NCBI GenBank assembly: GCA_013336525.1
Contig: JAAXTM010000001.1
Coordinates: 682,001-746,000 of the forward strand
Length of the DNA: 64,000 nucleotides
Source of the DNA: Geobacteraceae bacterium
GTDB lineage: Bacteria; Desulfobacterota; Desulfuromonadia; Geobacterales; Pseudopelobacteraceae
Reading direction: 5' to 3'
The position numbers were made by a program, and so were the translations under genes. Shown here piece after piece: positions 9,022-18,247 of the stretch. The stretch's first letter is position 1. The number at the start of each line of letters is the position of its first letter. Below the pieces are notes generated by a model. It had not been told where the DNA came from, did no database searches, and saw nothing but the letters and a program-made list of their open reading frames with translations.

Positions 9022-9588
9022 TTATTTAGTGATTACAATATCATCGAAGTAACCATGAAGAGTTTTAAACTTCTTTTCACCAATCCCTTCTACCAAGTAA
9101 AGGTCCTCAACCCGCAAAATACCGCCATTATTTTGACGATATTCAATAATACGCTTTGCCAAAGCGGGGCCGATCCCGGGTAAATAGTCAAAATCAGACT
9201 CCGTCATTGTTTTAATATCCAGCGGAATTTTTAAAGCCAGACGCTCAGGGACCGTCATTTGATAGGACCTCACAACAGGAGACCCGTCATCATGCAATTC
9301 AAGCTTTAAAGACATTCCATCCTGTAGTCGAGCAGCAATTATGCCGGAGTCGTTTTGTTTCAGGGGTCGCATCGGATGCGCCATTTTAATGACGTCTGAC
9401 GTCAATGAGTTGGCTGATACAGCATATATACCCGGATGGTGAACATCCCCGGAGATTTTAACCCTGACCATTCCGCTTGACAAAGTACGAAAAGCCGCAC
9501 GATCAGGAATATCCTGACTCGTACGGCTTTTCATATATATCGGCACAAGCAGCAGTGATGCACAAGCAACCATTACTACCCGCCGCAT
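9022..9588 (-). CDS. ComEA-like secreted helix-hairpin-helix protein
   Basis: 188 residues from the ATG at 9588; a longer frame to 9645 would overlap cimA by 41 nt and place extra residues before the membrane segment. Residues 3-16 (VVMVACASLLLVPI) form a signal anchor. A SLBB-like part follows (VKISGDVHHPGIYAVS). The C-terminal third has the tandem helix-hairpin-helix of ComEA, FDYLPGIGPALAKRIIEYR and VEDLYLVEGIGEKKFKTL, which binds DNA without sequence preference. In competent bacteria ComEA binds incoming DNA in the periplasm; no other competence gene is nearby, so that role is inference. It starts 16 nt after cimA and is probably co-transcribed. Confidence 0.8.
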   Translation of the reverse strand: MRRVVMVACASLLLVPIYMKSRTSQDIPDRAAFRTLSSGMVRVKISGDVHHPGIYAVSANSLTSDVIKMAHPMRPLKQNDSGIIAARLQDGMSLKLELHDDGSPVVRSYQMTVPERLALKIPLDIKTMTESDFDYLPGIGPALAKRIIEYRQNNGGILRVEDLYLVEGIGEKKFKTLHGYFDDIVITK

Positions 9589-9604
9589 CTTTTCCGTCCC
9601 CAGT

Positions 9605-11173
9605 CTACTCCTCCGACTTGTGAAGCTTGTAGTCAATACTGTCAATCAGCGCCTGATAAGACGCATCGATAATGTTATCCGAAACCCCGACAGTCCCCCA
9701 TCGAGAATGCTTATCACCGGATTCAATCAGTACGCGGGTCGATGAGGCGGTACCCTGACCTGCAGGGAGGACGCGCACCTTGTAATCCAACAACTTCACT
9801 TCCTTCAGTTTGGGGTAGAATTTCTCCAGAGCCTTGCGGATGGCGTTATCAAGCGCATTGACCGGCCCATTGCCCTCTGCAGCGGTATGCTCAACTTTAC
9901 CGCCGACCTTTACCATAATGGTCGCTTCGGCCATCGGCTTCTGGTCCTCACCACGCTTTTCGTCGATCACCCGAAAACCGAGTACGGTAAAGAACTTTTT
10001 GTGAGCACCAAGCGCCTTTTTCATCAATAGTTCGAAGGATGCTTCTGCCCCCTCAAACTGATAGCCGCGATTTTCCATATCCTTGATGTTGTCGAGGATT
10101 TCCAAAGTAACAGGATCTTTACTGTCCAGATTAATATTGAACTCTTCTGCTTTGGCCAAAATATTAGAGCGGCCTGACAGATCAGAGATCAACACACGTG
10201 TACAGTTGCCGACCAGCTCAGGGCGCATATGTTCATAGGTTTCCGGATGACGCTGGATAGCACTGACATGCACCCCACCCTTGTGGGCAAAAGCCGAGTT
10301 ACCGACGTAGGCCTGGTGTTTGTTGGGAGAAATATTGGCCAGTTCATAAACATAACGGGAAACATCCCTCAGATGCCGCATCTGCTCGTCCGAGATACAA
10401 TCCTTTTTCATCTTGGCCTTCAGCGCCGGGATGATTGAGCAGAGATTGGCATTACCGCACCGCTCACCGAAACCGTTGATGGTGCCTTGAACCTGGACGA
10501 TGCCCTGTTCGACTGCAATCATGGTATTGGCCACGGCACACTCACCATCATTATGAGTATGGATACCGAGAGGTGTCTTGATATGTTTTTTTACTGTTTT
10601 GATAATTTCAGCGACCTCGAACGGCATCGTACCGCCATTGGTGTCACAGAGAATGATGCAGTCGGCATTGGCGTTCTCTGCGGCCTGAAGGGTTTTGATC
10701 GCATATTCTGGATTTGCCTTGTAACCGTCAAAGAAATGCTCGGCATCATAGAAAACTTCCGGAGCATGTTTTTTCAGATATTCAAGCGAATCAAAGATCA
10801 GCTCCAGATTTTCTTCCAGTGAAATACGCAACGCTTCGCGCACATGAAAATCCCAGGTTTTACCGAAAATAGTAATCGCATCCGGCTCGGCTTTTATCAG
10901 CGTAATAATATTGCTGTCTTTATCAGGAGTCACTTTGGCGCGACGGGTGGAACCGAACGCAGCAATCTTGGCATGAGCCAGCTTTTCTTTTTTGATATCT
11001 TTAAAAAAAGCTACATCTTTTGGATTACTTCCCGGCCACCCGCCCTCTATATAATGAACACCCAATTCGTCAAGTTTATGAGCGATGCGAATTTTGTCCT
11101 CAACCAGAAAGGAGATGTCTTCGGCCTGGGTACCATCCCGCAGGGTTGTGTCATACAACTTGATTAAACTCAT
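9605..11173 (-). CDS. cimA: (R)-citramalate synthase
   Basis: Condenses pyruvate with acetyl-CoA to citramalate, the first step of the threonine-independent isoleucine route known from Geobacter. 522 residues. The HMGL-like TIM barrel begins [17 protein letters not shown] and carries the metal-binding [13 protein letters not shown] motif and [15 protein letters not shown]. The C-terminal 130 residues are a LeuA-type allosteric dimer domain, expected to sense isoleucine. The family overlaps with 2-isopropylmalate synthase, but the length and the wording around the active site fit the CimA clade. Start ATG at 11173 behind a strong GGGAGG. The ComEA-like gene follows closely. Confidence 0.92.
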   Translation of the reverse strand: MSLIKLYDTTLRDGTQAEDISFLVEDKIRIAHKLDELGVHYIEGGWPGSNPKDVAFFKDIKKEKLAHAKIAAFGSTRRAKVTPDKDSNIITLIKAEPDAITIFGKTWDFHVREALRISLEENLELIFDSLEYLKKHAPEVFYDAEHFFDGYKANPEYAIKTLQAAENANADCIILCDTNGGTMPFEVAEIIKTVKKHIKTPLGIHTHNDGECAVANTMIAVEQGIVQVQGTINGFGERCGNANLCSIIPALKAKMKKDCISDEQMRHLRDVSRYVYELANISPNKHQAYVGNSAFAHKGGVHVSAIQRHPETYEHMRPELVGNCTRVLISDLSGRSNILAKAEEFNINLDSKDPVTLEILDNIKDMENRGYQFEGAEASFELLMKKALGAHKKFFTVLGFRVIDEKRGEDQKPMAEATIMVKVGGKVEHTAAEGNGPVNALDNAIRKALEKFYPKLKEVKLLDYKVRVLPAGQGTASSTRVLIESGDKHSRWGTVGVSDNIIDASYQALIDSIDYKLHKSEE

Positions 11174-11231
11174 GAATTCCTCCCGAAAGTAGAAAAAAGG
11201 TACTGATTTTCTGATAAATAAAATCGTGTTC

Positions 11232-11269
11232 CGTTTTAGCTGTTTTTTACAGATTTTTCAACTAAAACG
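11232..11269. repeat. Inverted repeat between cimA and the MATE gene
   Basis: CGTTTTAG at 11232-11239 is matched by CTAAAACG at 11262-11269; the stem extends inward past one mismatch (CTG/CAA). It is in the 168-nt divergent gap. No T-tract follows on either strand, so it is not an obvious terminator; it could be an operator or a leader hairpin for cimA. Confidence 0.4.
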
Positions 11270-11341
11270 ACTGACACAAAAACGGCTGGCAGCAAACTGT
11301 TTTTCCTTGACCCTTGCCCCTTGACCCCTTACCCTGTCTTC

Positions 11342-12697
11342 ATGACTTCCGATCTCACATCCGCACCGATCCCACACCTCGTAAGGCGCCTTGCCATACC
11401 GGCCGGAACCGGTTTTTTCTTCAATACCATGTTCAATGTCGTGGACACCTGGTACGGTGGACAGCTTTCCACCAGCGCCCTTGCCGCCATGTCTCTTTCC
11501 TTCCCTGTTTTCTTTCTTATTCTGGCAATAGGGAGTGGTGTATCAACCGGCGCCACCACGCTGATAGGCAACGCCCTTGGCCGTAAAGATTTTGAGGAGG
11601 CAAGACTCTATCTGTCCCAGTCACTCTCATTCGCCCTGATTCATGCATTGCTGCTGACTGCCGCCGGCCTGGCGCTGGCCCCGAAAATATTCATCCTGAT
11701 GGGAGCACGTGGTGAATATCTTGCACTCGCCTTAAGCTACATGAATGTAATTTTTGCCGGCAGCTCATTCTTTCTACTCAACTTTGTGATGAATGCCATT
11801 CTCAACGCGCATGGCAACACCTCGGCCTACCGCAATTTCCTCATCGGCGGCTTTTTTCTCAATCTTGCTCTCGACCCCTGGTTTATGTACGGCGGAGCCG
11901 GAATTCCGGCGCTCGGTCTTGGTGGAATCGCGTTTGCGACTATCTTAGTCCACTGTCTCGGTGTTTTTTATCTTTTCAGTCAATTGTCTAAAACCGGCAG
12001 CATGCCATCACTAACTCTTGCGGATCTTCGTCCGCGCTGGAGTTATTTCCGGGAGCTTTTCAGGCTGGGATTTCCATCGGCCATGAATATGATGACAGTT
12101 TCCCTCGGCATCTTTATTATCACCTGGTTTGTAGGTCGCTTTGGTGAACAGGCTGTTGCGGCCTATGGTATTGGCACACGAATTGAACAAATTGCATTGT
12201 TGCCGGTCATGGGACTGAACATGTCAACCCTGGCACTGACAGCCCAGAATTTCGGGGCTGAGAGAATTGATCGCATCCGAGAAACAGTCCGGGTGTCGCT
12301 ACGTTATGGCTTTCTTCTGGCTGTCTCCGGATCAGCTGCGGCGCTCCTGTACAGTCGACAATTAATGGCTTTTTTTACTGTTGACCAGACCGTTATTGAC
12401 TTCGGAACCGGATTTCTGACTATAGAAGCGTACGTATTTCCCGCATATGTTCTGCTATACATCTGTATATCTGCCATGCAGGGGATCAAGAAGCCCATGT
12501 TCGGTCTTATGATCGGGATTTACCGCCAGATTGCCGGACCTGTCTTTGTATTTCACCTGTTCACGACTGTTTTGGGATTAGGGCTGATCGGCATCTGGTG
12601 GGGGATATTCGGGGTAACGTGGTCAGCAGCACTGGTCGTCGTTTTCTATGTCAACAAAACTCTTGCCGAACTTGAAAAGGGACAGATTACCACATGA
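11342..12697 (+). CDS. MATE family efflux transporter
   Basis: Multidrug and toxic compound extrusion protein, 451 residues from the ATG at 11342, with about 12 membrane helices. The N-terminal half has VVDTWYGGQLST and the second-half repeat TWFVGRFGEQAVAAYGIGTRIEQIA, the inner repeat typical of MATE. Substrate and coupling ion (Na+ or H+) cannot be told. No clear Shine-Dalgarno precedes this ATG; a TTG at 11321 in the same frame is an alternative giving 458 residues. The upstream DNA carries a direct repeat CCTTGACCC at 11305 and 11319. The last bases overlap the mtaB start (ATGA). Confidence 0.88.
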   Translation: MTSDLTSAPIPHLVRRLAIPAGTGFFFNTMFNVVDTWYGGQLSTSALAAMSLSFPVFFLILAIGSGVSTGATTLIGNALGRKDFEEARLYLSQSLSFALIHALLLTAAGLALAPKIFILMGARGEYLALALSYMNVIFAGSSFFLLNFVMNAILNAHGNTSAYRNFLIGGFFLNLALDPWFMYGGAGIPALGLGGIAFATILVHCLGVFYLFSQLSKTGSMPSLTLADLRPRWSYFRELFRLGFPSAMNMMTVSLGIFIITWFVGRFGEQAVAAYGIGTRIEQIALLPVMGLNMSTLALTAQNFGAERIDRIRETVRVSLRYGFLLAVSGSAAALLYSRQLMAFFTVDQTVIDFGTGFLTIEAYVFPAYVLLYICISAMQGIKKPMFGLMIGIYRQIAGPVFVFHLFTTVLGLGLIGIWWGIFGVTWSAALVVVFYVNKTLAELEKGQITT

Positions 12698-14001
12698 AAC
12701 GCGTAGCTATCAGTACACTGGGATGCAAAACCAATCAATTTGAATCCGCCGCCATGATTGAACAGTTAAAAGCCGCCGGGTACCTTGTCGTCCCCTTCAC
12801 TGAATCATCTGACATTTATATCGTTAACTCCTGCACTGTCACCGCCAGAACAGACGCTGAAACCCGTCGCCTCATCCGCCGCGCCCGCCGCCTGAATCCT
12901 GACTCCCGCATTATTGCAACCGGTTGCTATGCACAGGTAGCACCGGGTGAACTTGAAAAAATGCCGGAACTTGATTGCGTGCTCGGCAACCAGGAAAAGC
13001 AGAACATTTCGGACCTTCTGGAATCTGCAGAACATTCTGTTTCTGACATCAATGCCATCAGCACGGCCGAACCGCTTAAATTGACCAGTTTTGCCGAGCA
13101 TACCCGCGCGTTTCTCCAGATCCAGAACGGCTGCAACTCGTTCTGCGCATACTGCATTGTACCCTACGCCCGTGGTCGCAGTCGCAGCGTCAAAACAGAC
13201 GACATTCTTCAAGGAATGCGGGATCTCGCTGATAACGACTTCAAAGAGGTTGTGCTAACCGGCATTCATCTGGGCGCCTATGGTCTTGATCTGACGCCTG
13301 CGACATCTTTGACATCTCTTGCAGGAAATATTGATACTGAAGGCATTGTGCCGCGCTTGCGCATCGGTTCGATCGAACCGAATGAAGTCAGCGAAGAACT
13401 GCTTAAACTGATGACCACATCAAAGTGCATCTGTCCGCATCTGCACCTGCCGCTGCAGAGCGGCAGCGATTCTGTATTGAAGCGTATGGGAAGGCCCTAC
13501 ACATCCAGCTTTTTCCGAAATTTGATGGCGCAAGTTTCAGCAGCTTTACCGGACGCATTTATCGGTGCCGATGTCATCGCCGGATTCCCGGGGGAAACCG
13601 AGGAAGAGTTTAAAGAAACCGTCCAGCTGCTTGAGGAGATGCCATTCTCAGATCTGCACGTCTTCCCTTATTCAAGTCGCCCCGGAACCAGGGCGGCCGG
13701 CATGCCGGAGCACGTCCCAGCCTGGATTGTTACTGAGCGGGCAGCCCGTTTGCGGAGTATTGCCAAACTAAAGAAATCTGTTTTTTTGGAGCGTTTTATC
13801 GGCAGGGAATTTGATATTCTGGTTCAAGGTTATAATAATAAAAACGGTAATTGCAAGGGGCTATCACGCAATTATATCTCTGTTTCTTTTCCTGGATCAA
13901 AGTCCCTTGTTAACAAAGTGGTCTCTATTCTGATAACAAGCAGTAATGGTGAAGAATGTTCCGGAATTGCAGTGAACCATCCTCAGGGCATCACAATCTA
14001 A
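12694..14001 (+). CDS. mtaB: tRNA t6A37 methylthiotransferase
   Basis: Radical SAM enzyme converting t6A to ms2t6A at position 37 of tRNAs reading ANN codons. 435 residues. The N-terminal MTTase domain holds three cluster-binding cysteines (STLGCKTNQFE, VNSCTVTA, ATGCYAQ). The radical SAM motif is CNSFCAYC (CxxxCxxC), followed by IVPYARGR. A C-terminal TRAM domain (about 370-435) binds RNA. MtaB is favoured over MiaB and RimO by the STLGCKTNQFES start and overall length. Its start overlaps the MATE stop by 4 nt. The 3' end overlaps the convergent CDF gene by 11 nt. Confidence 0.93.
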   Translation: MKRVAISTLGCKTNQFESAAMIEQLKAAGYLVVPFTESSDIYIVNSCTVTARTDAETRRLIRRARRLNPDSRIIATGCYAQVAPGELEKMPELDCVLGNQEKQNISDLLESAEHSVSDINAISTAEPLKLTSFAEHTRAFLQIQNGCNSFCAYCIVPYARGRSRSVKTDDILQGMRDLADNDFKEVVLTGIHLGAYGLDLTPATSLTSLAGNIDTEGIVPRLRIGSIEPNEVSEELLKLMTTSKCICPHLHLPLQSGSDSVLKRMGRPYTSSFFRNLMAQVSAALPDAFIGADVIAGFPGETEEEFKETVQLLEEMPFSDLHVFPYSSRPGTRAAGMPEHVPAWIVTERAARLRSIAKLKKSVFLERFIGREFDILVQGYNNKNGNCKGLSRNYISVSFPGSKSLVNKVVSILITSSNGEECSGIAVNHPQGITI

Positions 14002-14893
14002 TCAGGTCTTCATGTTCCTCGTCGTGAGGATTGATATGAATCATGACATCTCCCACCCCCGGATATTGATCGAAGATAAGTTTTTTGACACTTGTAGCAA
14101 CATCATGTGATTGCTTGACCGTCATATTCGGGTCCATTTCCAGCTTCAGATCAACGATCATATACTGACCAGAACGACGGGCACGTATTTCGTGGACGTG
14201 TTCAACCAGATCTACACTTTCTGCAAGGGCTTGCAGAGCATCGATAAAATCAGCCGAGGCAGTCCCATCCATCAGGTCATGGGCCGCTTCACGAAACGTC
14301 CGATAACCGATATGCAAAATAAAGAACGAGGTCAGACCTGCGGCCAGAGGGTCCATAATCCCAAATCCAAAAAATGCACCAATGACGCCGATCAGTGTTG
14401 AAATTGATGTGAGAGCATCTTTACGATGGTCTTTGGCAATTGCCAGCAGCGCCGGACTTTCGAGTTTTTTACCTGTGCGTGTGGAAAAGCGATAGAGCCA
14501 CTCTTTAATGACAATTGTGGCAGCAGCCGCAGCGACTGCAATCCAACCTGGGGAACTGAATTTTCCAGATATAACCGTAACAATGGATTCATACAGGATC
14601 CAGCCGCCGGTAAGACCTATTACCAGCGAGACAAACAGCGCTGCCAGGCTTTCAGCCCTGCCATGTCCGTAAGGGTGGTTGGCATCAAACGGCTGGCGAC
14701 CCAGCTTCAGTGCCATCATGGTTGCAAAAATCGCAATGAAATCGCACGCACTCTCGATACCATCGGCAAAAACTGCTCCGGAATGTCCCCAATAACCGGC
14801 TGACAACTTCAGGATCATCAAAAAGGCATTAACCCAGAAACCGATCTTTATGATCCGGTCGGCACTGTCAAAACGTTCAGTCCGTTGCATCAA
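13991..14893 (-). CDS. Cation diffusion facilitator transporter
   Basis: Inner-membrane exporter of divalent cations (Zn, Co, Fe or Mn) by proton antiport; 300 residues with six predicted helices and a cytoplasmic C-terminal domain of the ferredoxin-like CDF fold. Visible marks: the TM2 motif region FADGIESACDF, the short loop HPYGHGRAE, and the second acidic site in LIGVIGAFFGFGIMDPLAAG. The C-terminal HDVATSVKKL and the His-rich end (INPHDEEHED) may bind metal. Substrate not predictable. The ATG overlaps the recJ stop (ATGA), so it is coupled to recJ. Confidence 0.88.
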   Translation of the reverse strand: MMQRTERFDSADRIIKIGFWVNAFLMILKLSAGYWGHSGAVFADGIESACDFIAIFATMMALKLGRQPFDANHPYGHGRAESLAALFVSLVIGLTGGWILYESIVTVISGKFSSPGWIAVAAAAATIVIKEWLYRFSTRTGKKLESPALLAIAKDHRKDALTSISTLIGVIGAFFGFGIMDPLAAGLTSFFILHIGYRTFREAAHDLMDGTASADFIDALQALAESVDLVEHVHEIRARRSGQYMIVDLKLEMDPNMTVKQSHDVATSVKKLIFDQYPGVGDVMIHINPHDEEHEDLIRL

Positions 14894-16599
14894 GCTTCCG
14901 CCTTTCGAATAGCTTTAATCCTTAATTGCAGTGTAGTTGAGTTATTCCAGAGGTTACACTCTGGAAAAAATGCGATATCCTGCAGTCCGTCCGTCGGACA
15001 ATCTGCCTGCCTGAATGCAATGGCATTAAAAACCTGCCCAGCGGCGGAAACTCTCAGTTTCAGGTGTCCGTCCCCAACAATCCGGCGTTCTATAACGGTT
15101 ACTCCACGCATCACGAGGGTAGGCTCCGGGTTCCCGGCCCCAAACGGTTCCATTAACTGCAGCTCTTTTGCCAAAGCGAGATCAACTTCAGCCGGGCATA
15201 CATCAGCATCAACATCAAGGATCGGTACAAGTTCGGAATCCCCAAGAACATTAAGAGCTGCAGCTTCAAAGGCTGCTGAGAAGCTGTCGATATTGACCCT
15301 TTTCAAGCCGACACCCGCCGCATAACGGTGCCCGCCAAAACGCTCAAGAAGCCCAGAACAGGATGTCAACACATCAAGAAGGTGAAAACCGGGAATACTG
15401 CGCCCTGACCCCTTTGCATTTCCCTGCTCATCAATTGCAATCAGGATTGTCGGGCGATGATAGCGCTCAACCAAGCGGGACGCAACTATTCCAATTACCC
15501 CCTGATGCCAGTCAGAAGAAGAGAGCACGATGCTTTTACAGGCGGGATATCTCCCGCCGCCATCAACCATTGCAACTGCCTCTTCTAGTATGCTGCGTTC
15601 GATTGCCTGCCGTTCGGCATTAGCAGTGTCAAGCTCATCGGCGATTATTGAGCATTCATCGGTGTTACTACTCAGCAGTAAATCAACACCAGGCACAGCA
15701 CTTTCCATACGACCGGCTGCATTCAGCCGTGGTGCCAGACGAAATCCGACTTGACCGCAATTAACGGTATCCTTGATTCCAGCAACCTTTTTGAGCGAAC
15801 TGATGCCCGGCCTGTGGCTATTTTCCAGCTTTTGTAATCCACAAAATGCATATATCCGGTTTTGGCCAACGAGCGGAACTACGTCTGCTATTGTCCCGAG
15901 TGCGACCAGATCAAGCCAGTCGCGAAGATCCGGCTCATCACCGCCGGCAAAAAAACCTTCCTGCCGCAAACGGCTACGCAGTGCAACAAGCAGATTAAAG
16001 GCTACGCCGACACCAGCCAACATTTTAAATGGATACGCGCAGCCAGGCTGTAAAGGATTTACCACTGCAGCAGCAACAGGAATACTCTCTTTCGGCGTGT
16101 GATGGTCGAGTATTATCAGATCAACGCCGGCATGTCGGCAGAATTGAGCTTCCTTTACTGCAGTTATACCACAATCAACAGACATAATAAGTGTCGCACC
16201 GGAATCAATAATACGTTGAAGAGCCTCTTCGTTAAGTCCGTAGCCATCATCAAAGCGATTGGGTATAAAATAATTACAAACAAAACCTACATGGCGCAAA
16301 AACGAAACCAGCAGAGCGGTACCGGTAATACCATCGACATCATAATCGCCGTAGACACAGACAGATTCACCGCTTTTACGCGCTATCAGCAACCGTTCTA
16401 CGGCAGCCTGCATATCTTTCAAAAGAAACGGATCTGCCATAGCAGAGAGTGCAGGAGCAAGAAACTGTCTTACCTCTTCAACACTGCCTATACCTCTGCG
16501 GAACAGAATTTGCGCGGCTATAGAACTCATGCCGAGTGTCCGGGAGAGATACTCAACTTCAGTATCTGCAGCAGTTTTAACGACCCATTTTTGCTGCAT
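14890..16599 (-). CDS. recJ: Single-stranded-DNA-specific exonuclease RecJ
   Basis: 5'-3' ssDNA exonuclease of RecF-pathway recombination and mismatch repair. 569 residues, family length. DHH-superfamily motifs appear in order: GDYDVDGITGTALL (motif I), SVDCGITA (motif II), LDHHTPKE (motif III, DHH) and VNPLQPGC, then the DHHA1 part with GSGRSIPGFHLLDVL and ERFGGHRYAAGVGL. The C-terminal OB fold ends the protein. AAAGGA precedes the ATG at 16599. A strong terminator lies between it and the upstream TPR gene. Confidence 0.96.
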   Translation of the reverse strand: MQQKWVVKTAADTEVEYLSRTLGMSSIAAQILFRRGIGSVEEVRQFLAPALSAMADPFLLKDMQAAVERLLIARKSGESVCVYGDYDVDGITGTALLVSFLRHVGFVCNYFIPNRFDDGYGLNEEALQRIIDSGATLIMSVDCGITAVKEAQFCRHAGVDLIILDHHTPKESIPVAAAVVNPLQPGCAYPFKMLAGVGVAFNLLVALRSRLRQEGFFAGGDEPDLRDWLDLVALGTIADVVPLVGQNRIYAFCGLQKLENSHRPGISSLKKVAGIKDTVNCGQVGFRLAPRLNAAGRMESAVPGVDLLLSSNTDECSIIADELDTANAERQAIERSILEEAVAMVDGGGRYPACKSIVLSSSDWHQGVIGIVASRLVERYHRPTILIAIDEQGNAKGSGRSIPGFHLLDVLTSCSGLLERFGGHRYAAGVGLKRVNIDSFSAAFEAAALNVLGDSELVPILDVDADVCPAEVDLALAKELQLMEPFGAGNPEPTLVMRGVTVIERRIVGDGHLKLRVSAAGQVFNAIAFRQADCPTDGLQDIAFFPECNLWNNSTTLQLRIKAIRKAEA

Positions 16600-16616
16600 A
16601 CAGTGGATTCCTTTGT

Positions 16617-16650
16617 TAAAAAAAATCCCCCGACATGCGGGGGATTTTTT
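16617..16650 (-). terminator. Intrinsic terminator after the TPR gene
   Basis: ATCCCCCG-CATG-CGGGGGAT hairpin with eight As on one side and six Ts on the other, so it can work on both strands. On the minus strand it follows the sec-TPR transcript and precedes recJ. Confidence 0.88.
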
Positions 16651-16711
16651 AGTAAGTCAGAAGTTGTTTTGCATCTTCGTTAACACACTTAGCCTGCTTG
16701 TCAGGACACGT

Positions 16712-17287
16712 TTATTTCATTGGCGGCGCCATCGCACCACCCTGTTGTCCCATCATCCCTTTGACCTGCTGGGCTGTTGGACTATTTGGGTCTATTTCCA
16801 TAATTTTTTTCCAGTATGGCCTTGCCTTTACATGATCCTTCAGATCGATTGAATAAACCAACCCAATATTAAACAAACTCTGAAGGTGCTTGGGGTCTAT
16901 TTTGTTGGCTTTTTCAAAATTGGCGATCGCCTTATCAAACCAGCCGACCTTTCTGAACATAACCCCCTGATCTGTCAACACATTAGGGTTATTCGGATCA
17001 ATTTCCAGCGCTTTAGTGTACGCATTAATAGATTTCTGTGGTTGATCCATGTCGAAATAATCATTACCTAGAGATATCCAGGCATTAAGATTCTTTGGAT
17101 CCTGAGCGACAACTTTTTCTGCCTGGGCAATACGCTGTGTTTGGTCAGCGAGTGATCCGCCACCGCTATTTGCAACCATATTTGGCTGTTGGGCTTTACC
17201 AGCGTTGCTAATGCTGAATATCAAATACCCCCCCAACAATCCGACAATCATAGCAACCGTTACTATCAGAATAGAGTCTTTGTTCAC
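16712..17287 (-). CDS. Membrane-anchored tetratricopeptide repeat protein
   Basis: 191 residues: an N-terminal membrane helix (about 5-26, ILIVTVAMIVGLLGGYLIFSI), a short linker, then three TPR units (LNAWISLGNDYFDMDQPQKSI, NVLTDQGVMFRKVGWFDKAI, QSLFNIGLVYSIDLKDHVKA). The C-terminal tail is Gln/Gly/Met-rich. Such proteins are usually scaffolds facing the periplasm. It is 33 nt after secF and may assist secretion or envelope assembly, but that is inference. The same three-repeat block recurs in the secreted protein at 51195-52121. Confidence 0.8.
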   Translation of the reverse strand: MNKDSILIVTVAMIVGLLGGYLIFSISNAGKAQQPNMVANSGGGSLADQTQRIAQAEKVVAQDPKNLNAWISLGNDYFDMDQPQKSINAYTKALEIDPNNPNVLTDQGVMFRKVGWFDKAIANFEKANKIDPKHLQSLFNIGLVYSIDLKDHVKARPYWKKIMEIDPNSPTAQQVKGMMGQQGGAMAPPMK

Positions 17288-17320
17288 AGGGCATCTCCTC
17301 GTGTGAAGATATATAATGGA

Positions 17321-18232
17321 CTACTCTGTTAAAGCCTGTTTTGCCAAAGCACGATTTTCAAGAATCACCACAACAGGGCTAGCAACGAACACTGATGAAT
17401 AAGTGGCAACCCCTATCCCTATCAATAGAGCAAGAGAAAAATCATGTATTACTTCGCCGCCGAATAAAAATAGTGCCGCAGCAGCCAAAAAAGTTGTCAA
17501 TGAGGTCACTATAGTACGGGAAAGTGTCTCGTTTATGCTGCTGTTAAAAATGTTATGCAGGGCACCTTTGAGGTTTTTATGCAGGTTTTCACGGATACGG
17601 TCAAAGATGACGACCGTATCGGTCAGCGAATAACCGGCAATTGTAAGCACCGCCGTGATAAAAAGAAGATTAATCTCTTTGTTAAGCAGGTAGAAAACAG
17701 CAACCATGGCAAGAACATCATGCATTGTGGCAATCGTTGCCCCGATTCCGAATTTCAAATCAAACCGCCAGGCAATATACAAGATAATGCCGAGTAGCGA
17801 GAGAGCAACTGCGATCAACGTATCTTTGCGCAGTTTGTCACCGACAGAAGGACCAATCTCAGTCGAACTTTCAACAGTAAACGGGTTATCCGTAAACTCT
17901 TTTTTGAAGGCGTTCTGAACCATTTCAGATTGCTTGCCGACAGCAGCTCCGGCCATCTTGACCAAAAGCATGTTGCCGTCTTTGATTTCCTGCAGGTCTG
18001 CCTTGGCAATGCCATGCTTGTGCAGGGCGGCTCTGGCATCGGCAATCGAGAACGGTTTGCTGAATTTCAGCTGCATGGCGGTGCCACCAGAAAAATCTAT
18101 CCCCATGTTAGCGGCGCCACGACCGATCTGGATAATGCCGATAATGCCGATAATCGCGATTATCGACGAAATTACAAACGAAATATTCCGCTTGCCGATA
18201 AAGTCTATGTTAGTCTTGCCAAGAATTTCCAT
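17321..18232 (-). CDS. secF: Protein translocase subunit SecF
   Basis: Inner-membrane partner of SecD, using the proton gradient to help pull proteins out of SecYEG on the periplasmic side. 303 residues with six helices. Markers: the N-terminal MEILGKTNIDFIGKR, the first-loop GIDFSGGTAMQL, GPSVGDKLRKD before TM2 and YSLTDTVVIFDRIRENL in TM4. It follows secD after a 15-nt gap. Confidence 0.97.
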   Translation of the reverse strand: MEILGKTNIDFIGKRNISFVISSIIAIIGIIGIIQIGRGAANMGIDFSGGTAMQLKFSKPFSIADARAALHKHGIAKADLQEIKDGNMLLVKMAGAAVGKQSEMVQNAFKKEFTDNPFTVESSTEIGPSVGDKLRKDTLIAVALSLLGIILYIAWRFDLKFGIGATIATMHDVLAMVAVFYLLNKEINLLFITAVLTIAGYSLTDTVVIFDRIRENLHKNLKGALHNIFNSSINETLSRTIVTSLTTFLAAAALFLFGGEVIHDFSLALLIGIGVATYSSVFVASPVVVILENRALAKQALTE

Positions 18233-18247
18233 GAACGATGTTCCCCC

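Noticed and set aside
11232-11269. Inverted repeat as a transcription terminator
   Set aside because: No T-run follows on either strand; kept only as a repeat.
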